From assembly GCA_026713705.1 (NCBI GenBank), contig JAPONY010000017.1, positions 1 to 41,286 on the forward strand: a stretch of DNA of 41,286 bases. Reading direction: 5' to 3'. Both the position numbers and the translations under genes were made by a program. Numbering within the stretch: the first letter of the stretch is position 1; every line of letters begins with the position of its first letter. The notes under the pieces are model-generated. The model was not told the DNA's origin, did not search any database, and saw only the letters and a program-made list of their open reading frames with translations. This stretch comes from Gammaproteobacteria bacterium (GTDB lineage Bacteria > Pseudomonadota > Gammaproteobacteria > Poriferisulfidales > Poriferisulfidaceae). Below, piece after piece: positions 25,862-34,088 of this stretch.

Positions 25862-28015
25862 TCAAATTTCAGAATCCAGCGTTGCCAGCATCTCCATAAT
25901 CTCCCGCTCTGTAGCCCTGATATCACCCTGAATCTCAGCAAGAGACCGAGGCAGGGAAGGGCAGTAAAAATATCGGTTGAAATTGATCTCGTAGCCGACC
26001 ACGCCCACCTTGCCGTCCTTCGAATCACGCTTCGACAAATCAATCCAGGCATCAGGGACATGGGGCACCACTTCGCGGGCAATAAAACTTTCCACACTTG
26101 CCGGAATCCCGTATTCGTCCACAGGATCTTCTCCATCAGGAAGCGGGACACGCTCGGTATCACGCAGATTCGGGTCGGGTTCCGGCTTTCCTTCTGCATT
26201 GCGACATATTTCGGCTGTATCGTCGCGCTCAGAAAGCGCTGAAAGAATCGCTTTTTTCACGGTCGCCGTCAATTTCTGGCCAGTCTCCCCAGTCTTGGCG
26301 TCCAGCACCTCCAGAAACGCTGCGCGATCCTTGTACACCGGTCCGCCCAGCGACTTGAGCAGACCCAGGATATCCTGTTGCCGCTCACGCCCCCGGGCTT
26401 CCTCCTCCTCTTTGGCCTTGCCACGTCTTTTCGATTTCGCCAGATTCTGAAATCCCTTCTGCTCCTCCAGACGGGCAATGCGCTCCGGGCTCGCCTCGAA
26501 ATTGAGCCGCAACGGACGCTCCACCGTAACCTTCCGATAGCCAAATTCCGTGAGCGGGAAGACGCGGCTGACGACCCGCTCCTCGGTCTTTCCGTCAACC
26601 TCGATTTCGCACGTCTCACCATCTCGGAATCTCTTGACTCGACCCAGCACATCCCGCGCCCTTTCGTAAGGGATTTCTCGCCGTTTTTCACCCAGACTCT
26701 TCGGCATCGGTGACCAGAAAGCGGTGGCATCGACAAAAAGCGCCTTGCCCTTGCGTTTTGGCTTCTTACGATTGGTCAACAACCAGATGTAGGTTGCAAT
26801 GCCCGTGTTATAGAAAAGCTGCTCCGGCAGTGCGATCAGCGCTTCCAGCAAGTCGTTCTCCATTACGAACCGGCGAATTTCGCTTTCACCGCTGCCCGCA
26901 TCCCCCGTGAACAGTGGTGAGCCATTCATGATAATCGCAATGCGTGCACCTCCCTCGCTCGGTGCACGAGCCCGCTTGAGCATGTGCAGGAGAAACAGGG
27001 TCTGTCCGTCGCTGATACGAGGCAGGCCCGGACCAAAGCGGCCAGCCTCTCCTCGGTCATGTTCGCTCCGCACTGCATCCTCATCGCTTTTCCACTTCTT
27101 TCCGTAAGGAGGATTGGCGATCAGGTAATCGAAAGTCTTGTCAGCATGGCGGTCATGGGAAAGCGTGCTCCCAAAAGCGACATTGTCGGCATCACGCCCG
27201 CTCGGATCCTTCATGAAAAAATCCGATTTCGAGACCGCCCAAGTCTCCGGATTCACTTCCTGTCCAAACAGATGAATGTCGGCACCGGAGTTGAGTGGCG
27301 GCTTCCCGCCTTTCCGACCGTTTTTTCGCACGCCTTCCGTGATGTGTTCCTTGGCGATCATCAGCAAACCACCGGAACCGCAGCATGGGTCATAGATGGT
27401 GTGAATAGCGCCTTTTCGGGCAATTTCCTTCTCATCCCCAGCCAGCATGAGATCAACCATCAGATGGACGACATCTCGTGGCGTGAAGTGTTCTCCTGGA
27501 TTTTCATCCAGCGCCTCGTTAAACCGGCGAATCAGTTCTTCGAAAATCGTCCCCATAGTCGGATTGTCCACCCGGTCGGGGTGCAACTCGACTTTCCCAA
27601 ACTGTTCCAATACCTGGAACAGTAGTCCCGCCTCATCCAGCTTGCTGATCGTGTTGTCGAAGTCGAAACGCTCGATGACCTCGCGCATATTCGCGCTGAA
27701 GCCCGCAATATAGTTTCGGAGGTTCGCGGCAACTTGCTGCGCATCGCCCAGCATCAAATCAAAATCGTATTGGGAGGTGTTGTAGAACGCGAAGCCGGAG
27801 GCCCTGCGCAACTGTTTATCCGGATTCCGAAGCCCTTTCTGCCTCAACTCCGCATTCCGCTTCAAGACTTTTCTCTTGGTCGGAGCTAGGACACAGTCGA
27901 GCCGACGCAGGACGGTCAGCGGCAGGATGACATCCTGGTATTTCCCGCGCTTGAAACTGTCACGGATGAGGTCGGCCACACCCCAGAGAAAATTGACAAT
28001 CTCGCTATGGTTCAT
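25862..28015 (-). CDS. hsdM: Type I restriction-modification DNA methyltransferase subunit (N6-adenine)
   Basis: Methylates adenine at the site chosen by HsdS, protecting host DNA and forming the core of the restriction complex. In the 717-residue product, residues about 1-165 are the HsdM N-terminal helical domain (LWGVADLIRDSFKRGKYQDVILPLTVLRRLD). The SAM site is DPCCGSGG (209-216) and the catalytic motif NPPY (301-304). A long charged C-terminal extension (about 530-717, with KRRGKAKEEEEARGRERQQD) makes it larger than classic HsdM. It is the first gene of the hsdM-abiEi-abiEii-hsdS-hsdR array, 91 bp downstream of the AT-rich module. Confidence 0.95.
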   Translation of the reverse strand: MNHSEIVNFLWGVADLIRDSFKRGKYQDVILPLTVLRRLDCVLAPTKRKVLKRNAELRQKGLRNPDKQLRRASGFAFYNTSQYDFDLMLGDAQQVAANLRNYIAGFSANMREVIERFDFDNTISKLDEAGLLFQVLEQFGKVELHPDRVDNPTMGTIFEELIRRFNEALDENPGEHFTPRDVVHLMVDLMLAGDEKEIARKGAIHTIYDPCCGSGGLLMIAKEHITEGVRKNGRKGGKPPLNSGADIHLFGQEVNPETWAVSKSDFFMKDPSGRDADNVAFGSTLSHDRHADKTFDYLIANPPYGKKWKSDEDAVRSEHDRGEAGRFGPGLPRISDGQTLFLLHMLKRARAPSEGGARIAIIMNGSPLFTGDAGSGESEIRRFVMENDLLEALIALPEQLFYNTGIATYIWLLTNRKKPKRKGKALFVDATAFWSPMPKSLGEKRREIPYERARDVLGRVKRFRDGETCEIEVDGKTEERVVSRVFPLTEFGYRKVTVERPLRLNFEASPERIARLEEQKGFQNLAKSKRRGKAKEEEEARGRERQQDILGLLKSLGGPVYKDRAAFLEVLDAKTGETGQKLTATVKKAILSALSERDDTAEICRNAEGKPEPDPNLRDTERVPLPDGEDPVDEYGIPASVESFIAREVVPHVPDAWIDLSKRDSKDGKVGVVGYEINFNRYFYCPSLPRSLAEIQGDIRATEREIMEMLATLDSEI

Positions 28016-28106
28016 AGCATTTTATAAAGATGGATGTTAGTGTGTCGGCAAATAAGCACCGTACATGGCGACGTAGATTCACACATCTAAAGGTGCGAAA
28101 AAGATC

Positions 28107-28640
28107 TCAAAGGGGCACATTCCCGCGCGGGTGGAGTTTCATCATTTCTTTACAGGCTTTCGTAAGATTGCTCCAAAAAAGACTCTCTATGAACGCTATT
28201 GCTGTACTAGAAGAATCAAAACTGGATTGGGCTGGCACACAATTTTGTACTATCTCATCTTCTAGACTATCAAGCGTATCTCTGATGTTCTCATAAGTTT
28301 CATCTTTGAAGATTGTTAGTAACAAGAAACGCCCTAGAACAAGATTTTTGTCTCTACCAAATTCCCTTGCAAGATTAATCATTCTTTCTAAGGTTCGATT
28401 CAATGGGGCTCCTCGGTCCATTTGGTGTAGATGATCAACATACTTATTAATCAAGTCAGCCAGTGGTGACCAGCAGATAGGCATAATGACTGTTCTATAC
28501 CAAAACATGTCCACAATCGACTGTTGCCGGTCCATGCGCCTTTGATACAAATCCCACAAAAATTTTATGAAATTCAATCCTACCCCTAAAACTGCTGCCC
28601 ATAACAGGAAATCTGGCGGCCGAGGGATATGAAAATCCAT
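28107..28640 (-). CDS. Unrecognised membrane-anchored protein, third gene of GHKL/STAS module
   Basis: I do not recognise this 177-residue protein. A short N-terminal tail is followed by one membrane helix (FLLWAAVLGVGLNFIKFLW, about residues 11-29) and the basic stretch YQRRMDRQQ, predicting a cytoplasmic helical domain of about 140 residues. It starts 10 bp after the STAS-like gene and is equally AT-rich, so it belongs to that operon. By position it is the candidate effector or sensor of the module. No catalytic motif is visible. It ends 91 bp before hsdM. Confidence 0.7.
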   Translation of the reverse strand: MDFHIPRPPDFLLWAAVLGVGLNFIKFLWDLYQRRMDRQQSIVDMFWYRTVIMPICWSPLADLINKYVDHLHQMDRGAPLNRTLERMINLAREFGRDKNLVLGRFLLLTIFKDETYENIRDTLDSLEDEIVQNCVPAQSSFDSSSTAIAFIESLFWSNLTKACKEMMKLHPRGNVPL

Positions 28641-28650
28641 AATGAAGTCT

Positions 28651-28992
28651 TTATTTCTTGTGGTTACTGATTAACGCGCGGTGTTCCTGCAATGCACGAG
28701 CAATGCAGGTCTCAAAAGTATCTAAGAACACTTTAGGAACCTGAAAATCATATCTGTTAAGAAAAGCCTCGCGACTACCAGCTTGGAGGATACTTTTGCC
28801 AAATAATGCTAGGTAAAATGAACTTGTCACAGAATATGTAGACTCCGGGATGCGCACTATGACTTTGGCTTGCGCTTTATCAACTTTATCCAACTTAAAT
28901 TCTTTGCGCGCAAGAGCACCCTTGGAGCGCCCAGAATAAACAGGCCCGCCCAATTTTTTGAAATCGACTACTACCTCGGAACTAGCGCTCAT
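28651..28992 (-). CDS. Small STAS-like protein (DUF4325 type)
   Basis: A 113-residue soluble protein. The segment STYSVTSSFYLALFGKSIL resembles the helix-strand core of the DUF4325 STAS-like domain, in which a TSSF/LFG stretch takes the place of the phospho-acceptor helix of anti-anti-sigma factors. DUF4325 proteins are often encoded beside GHKL ATPases, as here: its start overlaps the end of the ATPase gene by 11 bp, pointing to tight stoichiometric translation. The assignment rests on motif resemblance plus this context. A role as the binding partner switched by the ATPase is inference. Confidence 0.65.
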   Translation of the reverse strand: MSASSEVVVDFKKLGGPVYSGRSKGALARKEFKLDKVDKAQAKVIVRIPESTYSVTSSFYLALFGKSILQAGSREAFLNRYDFQVPKVFLDTFETCIARALQEHRALISNHKK

Positions 28993-30307
28993 CTCTCCTG
29001 CCTACGCCCTCGGTAGCTCCTCGTGGAAGTGGAAATCTAATGGAAACAATAGTGCCGGGAAATTCTACCCCGTCGAGGCATTTTACATAAGTCTGGTCAG
29101 GAGGAAGCTCAAGTGTATTTTCAGAGTTAAAGGCAATTATCTGGCGGTCATTCGAATCAGGCAACATCTCATACCGACCATCAAACAGTATGTATGTCTT
29201 TCCGGAAATTATCACCATCTTTGCACGCCGTCCGTCTTGGGGTCGCTTTTCTCCGTAAACTTCTTGAAAGAATTGAATTAGGTCAACAGTTCCACTGCCA
29301 CGATTATCGCTTTGGTTTTCATTCTTTGAACTAATACACTCCTGTAACGCGGCAACTGTATACAAATTATCGCGCTCCCAACCCTGTCGAAAAAAGCCTT
29401 TCTTCTGATGAATCTCTATGAAGGGATCCACAACTCGTCGCGTAAAATGATCCTCAGGAAGTTCAGAGAATGTATCAGCGTAACTTTTCCCAAAATTAAA
29501 TATGGATATCTCGCATACTCGTTCAGGCGTACTAAGATCTAAGTATCCTGCAAGAACCCAATCTTGGGTCTCGCTGTGTTCTATCGCATTGTCGAGCACC
29601 TCACCTGCATATTCGCCCAATTTTTGGCGTCCATATTCGGTCAATTGGCGACCACTTGTTTCAAGGCATTCATTAAAATAATCAATAAGTCGTTGCGCCG
29701 CGCGCTCGATAGGACTTACTTCCGACGCGCGAAGTAGAGCCCTATAACTCAAACATCGTAGAATTTTTAGGCTCTTCTCTTCTTCATGACGCAAGTAAAA
29801 TGGAGTTAATTCTAGGTTCTTAATGATGCCTACTGCCCTAATAAAGCGGTTTGCCAAAATACTGGCAGGAAATTTTCCGCTTAGTTGGAGCCCACCCTTT
29901 GCCCATCGACGTATTCGCTGAAAATCAAGTGCCACAATGTCAAGAATTTCTTCTGCTGCCAGGTCAAAATTGACCAAATCAGAATGATCAAAGTAAATTT
30001 CTCTAGGCGGTCGCCGACGGCTTGAAAACGCCACAAGTTGGTAGATTGTTCTCAGAGCATTTTCCGTATTGTCGACAATTGAGAAAGTACTTGGAATCTT
30101 TATTGTTTCTGATTTTTCCTTGCCTGGATGCACACCTTTAGGGATATGTCTTTGAAGAATTTTAAGCGTTTGTGGAAGATAAAGTAGCAATCCGTCCCTG
30201 TGTTTTGCTAACGCTTTGCGCCGCATTCGTTCAACAGCAATATTTTTTAGGCGACGTTTCTCACGCTTTTCAGAAAGAAATTTCTGGGTTTCTAGCCGAT
30301 TTTTCAT
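28982..30307 (-). CDS. GHKL-type ATPase-like protein with basic N-terminus, first gene of GHKL/STAS module
   Basis: A 441-residue protein without signal or membrane helix. Residues 1-40 are highly basic and probably coiled (KREKRRLKNIAVERMRRK). Residues about 75-215 include REIYFDHSDLVNFDLAAEE, possibly a degenerate STAS-like region. The C-terminal half carries the GHKL (histidine-kinase-type) ATP-binding elements: N-box EVLDNAIEHS (236-245), a G1 box reduced to NFGKS (271-275, Asn where Asp is usual) and G2 RGSGTVDL (336-343). There is no phospho-accepting H-box, so it is not a normal sensor kinase and more resembles anti-sigma kinase types such as SpoIIAB/RsbW. Base composition is much more AT-rich than hsd and dgt. 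Confidence 0.75.
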   Translation of the reverse strand: MKNRLETQKFLSEKREKRRLKNIAVERMRRKALAKHRDGLLLYLPQTLKILQRHIPKGVHPGKEKSETIKIPSTFSIVDNTENALRTIYQLVAFSSRRRPPREIYFDHSDLVNFDLAAEEILDIVALDFQRIRRWAKGGLQLSGKFPASILANRFIRAVGIIKNLELTPFYLRHEEEKSLKILRCLSYRALLRASEVSPIERAAQRLIDYFNECLETSGRQLTEYGRQKLGEYAGEVLDNAIEHSETQDWVLAGYLDLSTPERVCEISIFNFGKSYADTFSELPEDHFTRRVVDPFIEIHQKKGFFRQGWERDNLYTVAALQECISSKNENQSDNRGSGTVDLIQFFQEVYGEKRPQDGRRAKMVIISGKTYILFDGRYEMLPDSNDRQIIAFNSENTLELPPDQTYVKCLDGVEFPGTIVSIRFPLPRGATEGVGRRDER

Positions 30308-30345
30308 CTAGGACACAAAATCACTAATTGATAGTTATTTACGGC

Positions 30346-30351
30346 ATTATA
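30346..30351 (-). promoter_or_regulatory. Candidate -10 box of the GHKL/STAS operon
   Basis: A perfect TATAAT on the minus strand, 38 bp upstream of the ATPase ATG in the intergenic stretch between the divergent genes. No good -35 sits at 16-18 bp, so an activator may be needed or the match may be chance in AT-rich DNA. Confidence 0.35.
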
Positions 30352-30377
30352 TCTTTTCCACGAGAGGTAGGCTGCGT

Positions 30378-30563
30378 ATGGAAAAATCGATCAAACCTAG
30401 ACAAAACCAGCTTTTCAAAATTGCATATAAACTCGTGACCAGTGCTATAGTTCAAAGCACAAAATATCTCCGTTTTTTACATAAAGAGTGGAATCAGCAT
30501 CTATTTTCACGGGGTATGTCTCGTGGTTTCTCGGCGTGTGCGTATCTACGCTTCTTGCTTTAG
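30378..30563 (+). CDS. Small 61-aa ORF overlapping the divergent membrane gene
   Basis: The ATG at 30378 is preceded by GAGAGGTAGG, the best ribosome binding site in this intergenic region. The product is basic, with no recognisable domain, and overlaps the start of the 228-aa gene in another frame. It may be a leader peptide that couples translation to the GTG at 30488, the remnant of a longer N-terminus lost by frameshift, or simply noise. Confidence 0.25.
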   Translation: MEKSIKPRQNQLFKIAYKLVTSAIVQSTKYLRFLHKEWNQHLFSRGMSRGFSACAYLRFLL

Positions 30564-31174
30564 TTGGAAAGTATTGGATTGATCTTCTATTAGACAGAAA
30601 AGCACGTCGAATCGATTGCATGTACTACGGAATTAATGATGGGTTCCATTTATCAGTCACATTGTGTAACACTTCGAACAAACCTATAAGGATAAGTGCT
30701 CCTGGCCTTGTTCATAGAAAAGAACATGGTTTGGACCGATGGATGACCTTATGGGCAGTGGGAGAAGTAGGGCGCATAGGCATGTTCGCGGTTAGTTGTG
30801 ACTCTGACCAAATAGACCGAAAAATCACATTAGATGGTACGCCTAAGACCGAGGAACAAGTATGTGGCCAGGAAATCAAGGTGGATAGTCTTGTTTCATG
30901 GAATATCCGTTTCAAAACCGTACAGGCTACAGAACTATTTATGAAGGATTGCGATAGCCTTGGGTTTATAGATAGACGGGGGGCTTTTTACAGCGTGAGA
31001 ACAAAGCCCATCATGAAAGAAATTAAATATCTCTTGGAAAACCCGCTTTTGCCTAAATCACCTGGCAGCCATAGCCCCCAAAAAACCGTATCCCTTTCCT
31101 TTTCTCAGATCGGAAAAATAATAGCAACAATAGAACGACTACCGAATAAAAGGCCCCCAAGAGAGAAGAAATAA
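30488..31174 (+). CDS. Unrecognised membrane-anchored protein, divergent from GHKL/STAS operon
   Basis: I do not recognise this 228-residue protein. One N-terminal membrane helix (YVSWFLGVCVSTLLALVGKYW, about residues 10-30) is followed by a basic anchor (DRKARR) and a domain predicted to be rich in strands (GFHLSVTLCNTSNKPIRIS). The C-terminus is basic. The start is GTG 30488, immediately after an in-frame TAA; there is no clear ribosome binding site, so coupling to the small ORF upstream is possible. It shares the low GC of the module and, like the 177-aa protein, is anchored by a single N-terminal helix. The 188 bp between its stop and that of dgt hold no gene and no convincing terminator. 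Confidence 0.65.
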   Translation: MESASIFTGYVSWFLGVCVSTLLALVGKYWIDLLLDRKARRIDCMYYGINDGFHLSVTLCNTSNKPIRISAPGLVHRKEHGLDRWMTLWAVGEVGRIGMFAVSCDSDQIDRKITLDGTPKTEEQVCGQEIKVDSLVSWNIRFKTVQATELFMKDCDSLGFIDRRGAFYSVRTKPIMKEIKYLLENPLLPKSPGSHSPQKTVSLSFSQIGKIIATIERLPNKRPPREKK

Positions 31175-31362
31175 AAAATAAATAAATCGAGGGCAGGAAA
31201 ATGACAAGAAGCACTACAGACTGAAAGATATACAGGTTTTTAGCAGCCTGTACGTGCCCGACTGTTCATCAGAGAAATTGGTAATTGTCCTTTGGTCAGA
31301 GTGGGACCGATTTTGAAAGAATTCCCCATACATCCAAACCATACTTTTATGTCATCAAAATT

Positions 31363-32553
31363 CTAGTTTCTCGCCACATCAAAAATCTTGCGGTGTTCCG
31401 CAAGAATGTGCCGGTCGCTCAAGCTTGCAATGTAATCGGCGATCACCCGGGCCTGTCCTGCCTCGCTACGGACCGCCTTTTTCTCATGGGCCCGTTGGTG
31501 CAATTCCGTCGGCAACAACTGCGGGCGGTCCATGAACACGCGGAACAACTCCCGAATCACACGGACAGCCTGACCGGTTGCCTGTGCCAACTGGTGGTGA
31601 TGGTAGTACTTCTCCTGCAGCAATCGGGTCACCGACGAAAGTTCGGCACGCAATTCAGCACTGAATCCAGCCAGTCGCTCGGTACAGGCACGGACGGCCT
31701 GTGGCGAGTCCGGCTGCACCTGTTCGATCCGCTTTTCAGTAGCAAGGATCAGATCCTCCATCATGGCTGTAATCATGCGCCGGTTGGCCTCATGCAGCAA
31801 TGCATGCCGCGACAACTTCGGCGAGGCTTTTTCCGCCTCGTCATAGGCGCGGGAAAACAGCGCCAAGTTCCGCACTTCTTCAAGGTCCAGAAACCCCAGC
31901 CGCAGACCATCGTCCAGATCATGGTTGGTATAAGCAATCTGGTCGGCAAAGTCCACCAACTGCGCCTCCAGGGTCGGCGAGCCGCCTTTGAGGAAACGTT
32001 CCCCCAGCGGCCCCAGAGTTTTAGCAATTTCCTTCGGGCAGCGCTTCAGCACTCCCTCACGTGTCTCAAAGCTCAGGTTAAGACCGCGAAAATTGGCGTA
32101 TTTATGCTCCAGCTTGTCGATCACGCGCAATGATTGCAGGTTGTGTTCGAATCCACCGTACTCTTTCATGCAGTCGTCCAGCGCATCCTGTCCCGCATGC
32201 CCGAATGGCGTGTGACCCAGATCGTGAGCCAGCGCGATCGATTCGGACAGGTCTTCGTTGAGACGCAAGGCGCGCGACAGCGTGCGCGACAGCTTGGCCA
32301 CTTCGATGCTGTGCGTCAGTCGGGTGCGAAAAGATCCATCCGCATGATTCACCATGACCTGGGTCTTGTACTCCAAGCTTCGGAAAGCGGCGGCGTGAAT
32401 GATCCGGTCGCAATCACGCTGGTACAGCGTTCTGAATTTGTCCGGAGGCTCCGAATGCTGCCGCCCGAGGGAATTGAATTCGCTGGCCGCATAAGGGGCA
32501 AACCCGGCCCGATCCGGCCCACCACCCCGCGCTTCCAGCAAATCGACTGCCAC
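31363..32553 (-). CDS. dgt: dGTP triphosphohydrolase-like HD protein
   Basis: Hydrolyses deoxynucleoside triphosphates to nucleoside and triphosphate; members of this family shape dNTP pools, and some limit phage replication. The 396-residue product has the HD metal site: RLTHSIEVAKLSR gives the first His, AHDLGHTPFGHAGQDAL the HD pair, and a late Asp is in QIAYTNHDLDDG. The N-terminus FRTLYQRDCDRIIHAAAFRSLEYKTQV is typical of the Dgt-like group. It lies 4 bp after aroB, the usual gammaproteobacterial order, so it belongs to the core rather than the island. It forms the right border of the island. Confidence 0.94.
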   Translation of the reverse strand: MAVDLLEARGGGPDRAGFAPYAASEFNSLGRQHSEPPDKFRTLYQRDCDRIIHAAAFRSLEYKTQVMVNHADGSFRTRLTHSIEVAKLSRTLSRALRLNEDLSESIALAHDLGHTPFGHAGQDALDDCMKEYGGFEHNLQSLRVIDKLEHKYANFRGLNLSFETREGVLKRCPKEIAKTLGPLGERFLKGGSPTLEAQLVDFADQIAYTNHDLDDGLRLGFLDLEEVRNLALFSRAYDEAEKASPKLSRHALLHEANRRMITAMMEDLILATEKRIEQVQPDSPQAVRACTERLAGFSAELRAELSSVTRLLQEKYYHHHQLAQATGQAVRVIRELFRVFMDRPQLLPTELHQRAHEKKAVRSEAGQARVIADYIASLSDRHILAEHRKIFDVARN

Positions 32554-32557
32554 AGGC

Positions 32558-33634
32558 TCAACGCACTCCTGCCAACGTAGCCGACAACAGTCGTTCGTCC
32601 ACTTGGTCGGTCACTTCCGCCTGCCCAATTGCCCGCATCAAGATGAAACGTTGCCGTCCCCCGACATTCTTCTTGTCATGCCGCATATGGGCACGCAATT
32701 GCTCAACCCCCAGTTCTTCCGGCAGCCGGGTCGGCAACTCCGCGCGGCCGACCAGCGCCTGTATCCGCTCGGCTGCCTGAGCCTCAAGCCAGCCCATCCG
32801 GACCGACAGGTCGGCGGCAAGCACCAGGCCGCAGGCCACTGCTTCACCATGATTCCACTGTGCATAGCCCTGCTCGGTTTCGATCGCATGCGCAAAAGTA
32901 TGACCCAAGTTCAGCAACGCGCGGGTACCGGTGCGTTCCCGCTCGTCGGCAGCCACAATTCGCGCCTTGCTGGCGCAGGACGTCTTGATTGCGTACGTCA
33001 AGGCTTCCGTCTTCAGCGCCAAGACTTCCTCAAGGTGCTCTTCCAGCCACTCGAAGAATTCCGCATCGTCAATCAAGCCGTATTTAATGACCTCGGCCAC
33101 GCCCGCACGCATTTCACGTGCCGGCAGGCTGCGCAGCGTCGCCGAATCGATCAGCACCGCCTTCGGCTGCCAGAACGCACCAATCATGTTCTTGCCGAGC
33201 GGGTGGTTGACGCCGGTCTTGCCGCCAACCGAAGCGTCCACCTGTGCCAACAATGTTGTCGGGACCTGCACAAAATCGACGCCCCGCATATAGGTGGCAG
33301 CGGCAAATCCGGTCATGTCGCCGACCACGCCTCCCCCGACCGCGACGAAGGTTGCACCGCGCCCCAGTTCCTGTTCCAGAAGCCAGGTATAAAGTCCGTT
33401 CAGGTCTTCCAGCGTCTTGTGTTGCTCCCCGTCCGGCAGCACGTAGCATCCACGGCAAGCCGGCCCCAAGGCCTCCGCGAGAGGCCGGGCATACAGGTTT
33501 TCCACTCCCGGATGCGTCACCAGCACGACCTCGGACCCCACCAGAGGAGCCCAGCGTGCGGAATCTTCAAGCAGTCCTTCGCCGATCAGAATCGGGTATG
33601 AAGCGCCCTTGAGGGCAACGGTCAACTCATGCAC
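32558..33634 (-). CDS. aroB: 3-dehydroquinate synthase
   Basis: Second step of the shikimate pathway, converting DAHP to 3-dehydroquinate with NAD and a divalent metal. The 358-residue product has the NAD-binding GGGVVGDMTGFAAATYMRG, TLLAQVDASVGGKTGVNHP with the active-site lysine, and the metal histidines in NLGHTFAHAIE and NHGEAVACG. It starts at ATG 33634. In related genomes aroK usually lies directly upstream; here two opposite-strand genes intervene, so aroB needs its own promoter in 33635-33716. TATACAAT on the minus strand around 33671-33678 could be its -10. Confidence 0.96.
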   Translation of the reverse strand: MHELTVALKGASYPILIGEGLLEDSARWAPLVGSEVVLVTHPGVENLYARPLAEALGPACRGCYVLPDGEQHKTLEDLNGLYTWLLEQELGRGATFVAVGGGVVGDMTGFAAATYMRGVDFVQVPTTLLAQVDASVGGKTGVNHPLGKNMIGAFWQPKAVLIDSATLRSLPAREMRAGVAEVIKYGLIDDAEFFEWLEEHLEEVLALKTEALTYAIKTSCASKARIVAADERERTGTRALLNLGHTFAHAIETEQGYAQWNHGEAVACGLVLAADLSVRMGWLEAQAAERIQALVGRAELPTRLPEELGVEQLRAHMRHDKKNVGGRQRFILMRAIGQAEVTDQVDERLLSATLAGVR

Positions 33635-33687
33635 AAGAAATTCTTCAATTTGGTCCCCTGCTTTGGCGAGATTGTATACTGCTTGAT

Positions 33688-33702
33688 CCCCCCCTCCCCC
33701 CC
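33688..33702. repeat. C7-T-C7 homopolymer tract
   Basis: Seven C, one T and seven more C on the plus strand lie in the divergent promoter region, 14 bp upstream of the cyclophilin-like gene and 53 bp upstream of aroB. Such tracts slip easily and change promoter or 5' UTR length. Whether this has a function is unknown, and it is also a typical place for sequencing errors. Confidence 0.8.
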
Positions 33703-33716
33703 TAGGTCAACGTGCC

Positions 33717-34088
33717 ATGACAGAAACATTGCTTTTGACCGCTGGCCGCCACACCGCCACCATCACCTGCTACGACACGCCGACCGCGCGGGCGATCTGC
33801 GCAGCCCTGCCGATCCAGTCCGAAGTCCGAACCTGGGGGCAGGAAATCTATTTCGAGGCACCCGTCGAAACCGCTCTTGAAGCCGATGCCCGCGATGTGG
33901 TGGAGGCCGGCGAGATCGCGTTCTGGGTGGAAGGCCGGTGCATCGCGATCGGCTTCGGGCCCACCCCGGCTTCACGCGGCGACGAGATCCGGCTGGCCGC
34001 GGCGGTCAACATCTGGGGATATGCGGACGACGTCCACGGTTTCGCCGCCTGCCTCCCCGGCGACCCGGTCATGGTGCGCCGCGCATGA
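33717..34088 (+). CDS. Cyclophilin-like fold protein (TM1367-type)
   Basis: A 123-residue protein matching the cyclophilin-like TM1367 family: TARAICAALPIQSEVRTWGQEIYFEAP at residues about 20-46, then VEAGEIAFWVEGRCIAIGFGPTP and VNIWGYADDV. The fold is a beta-barrel like that of peptidyl-prolyl isomerases, but isomerase activity is not established for this family and the biological role is unknown. It overlaps the downstream cupin gene by 4 bp (ATGA), so the two form a translation-coupled pair. The pair sits on the plus strand between aroB and aroK, both on the minus strand. Confidence 0.85.
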   Translation: MTETLLLTAGRHTATITCYDTPTARAICAALPIQSEVRTWGQEIYFEAPVETALEADARDVVEAGEIAFWVEGRCIAIGFGPTPASRGDEIRLAAAVNIWGYADDVHGFAACLPGDPVMVRRA

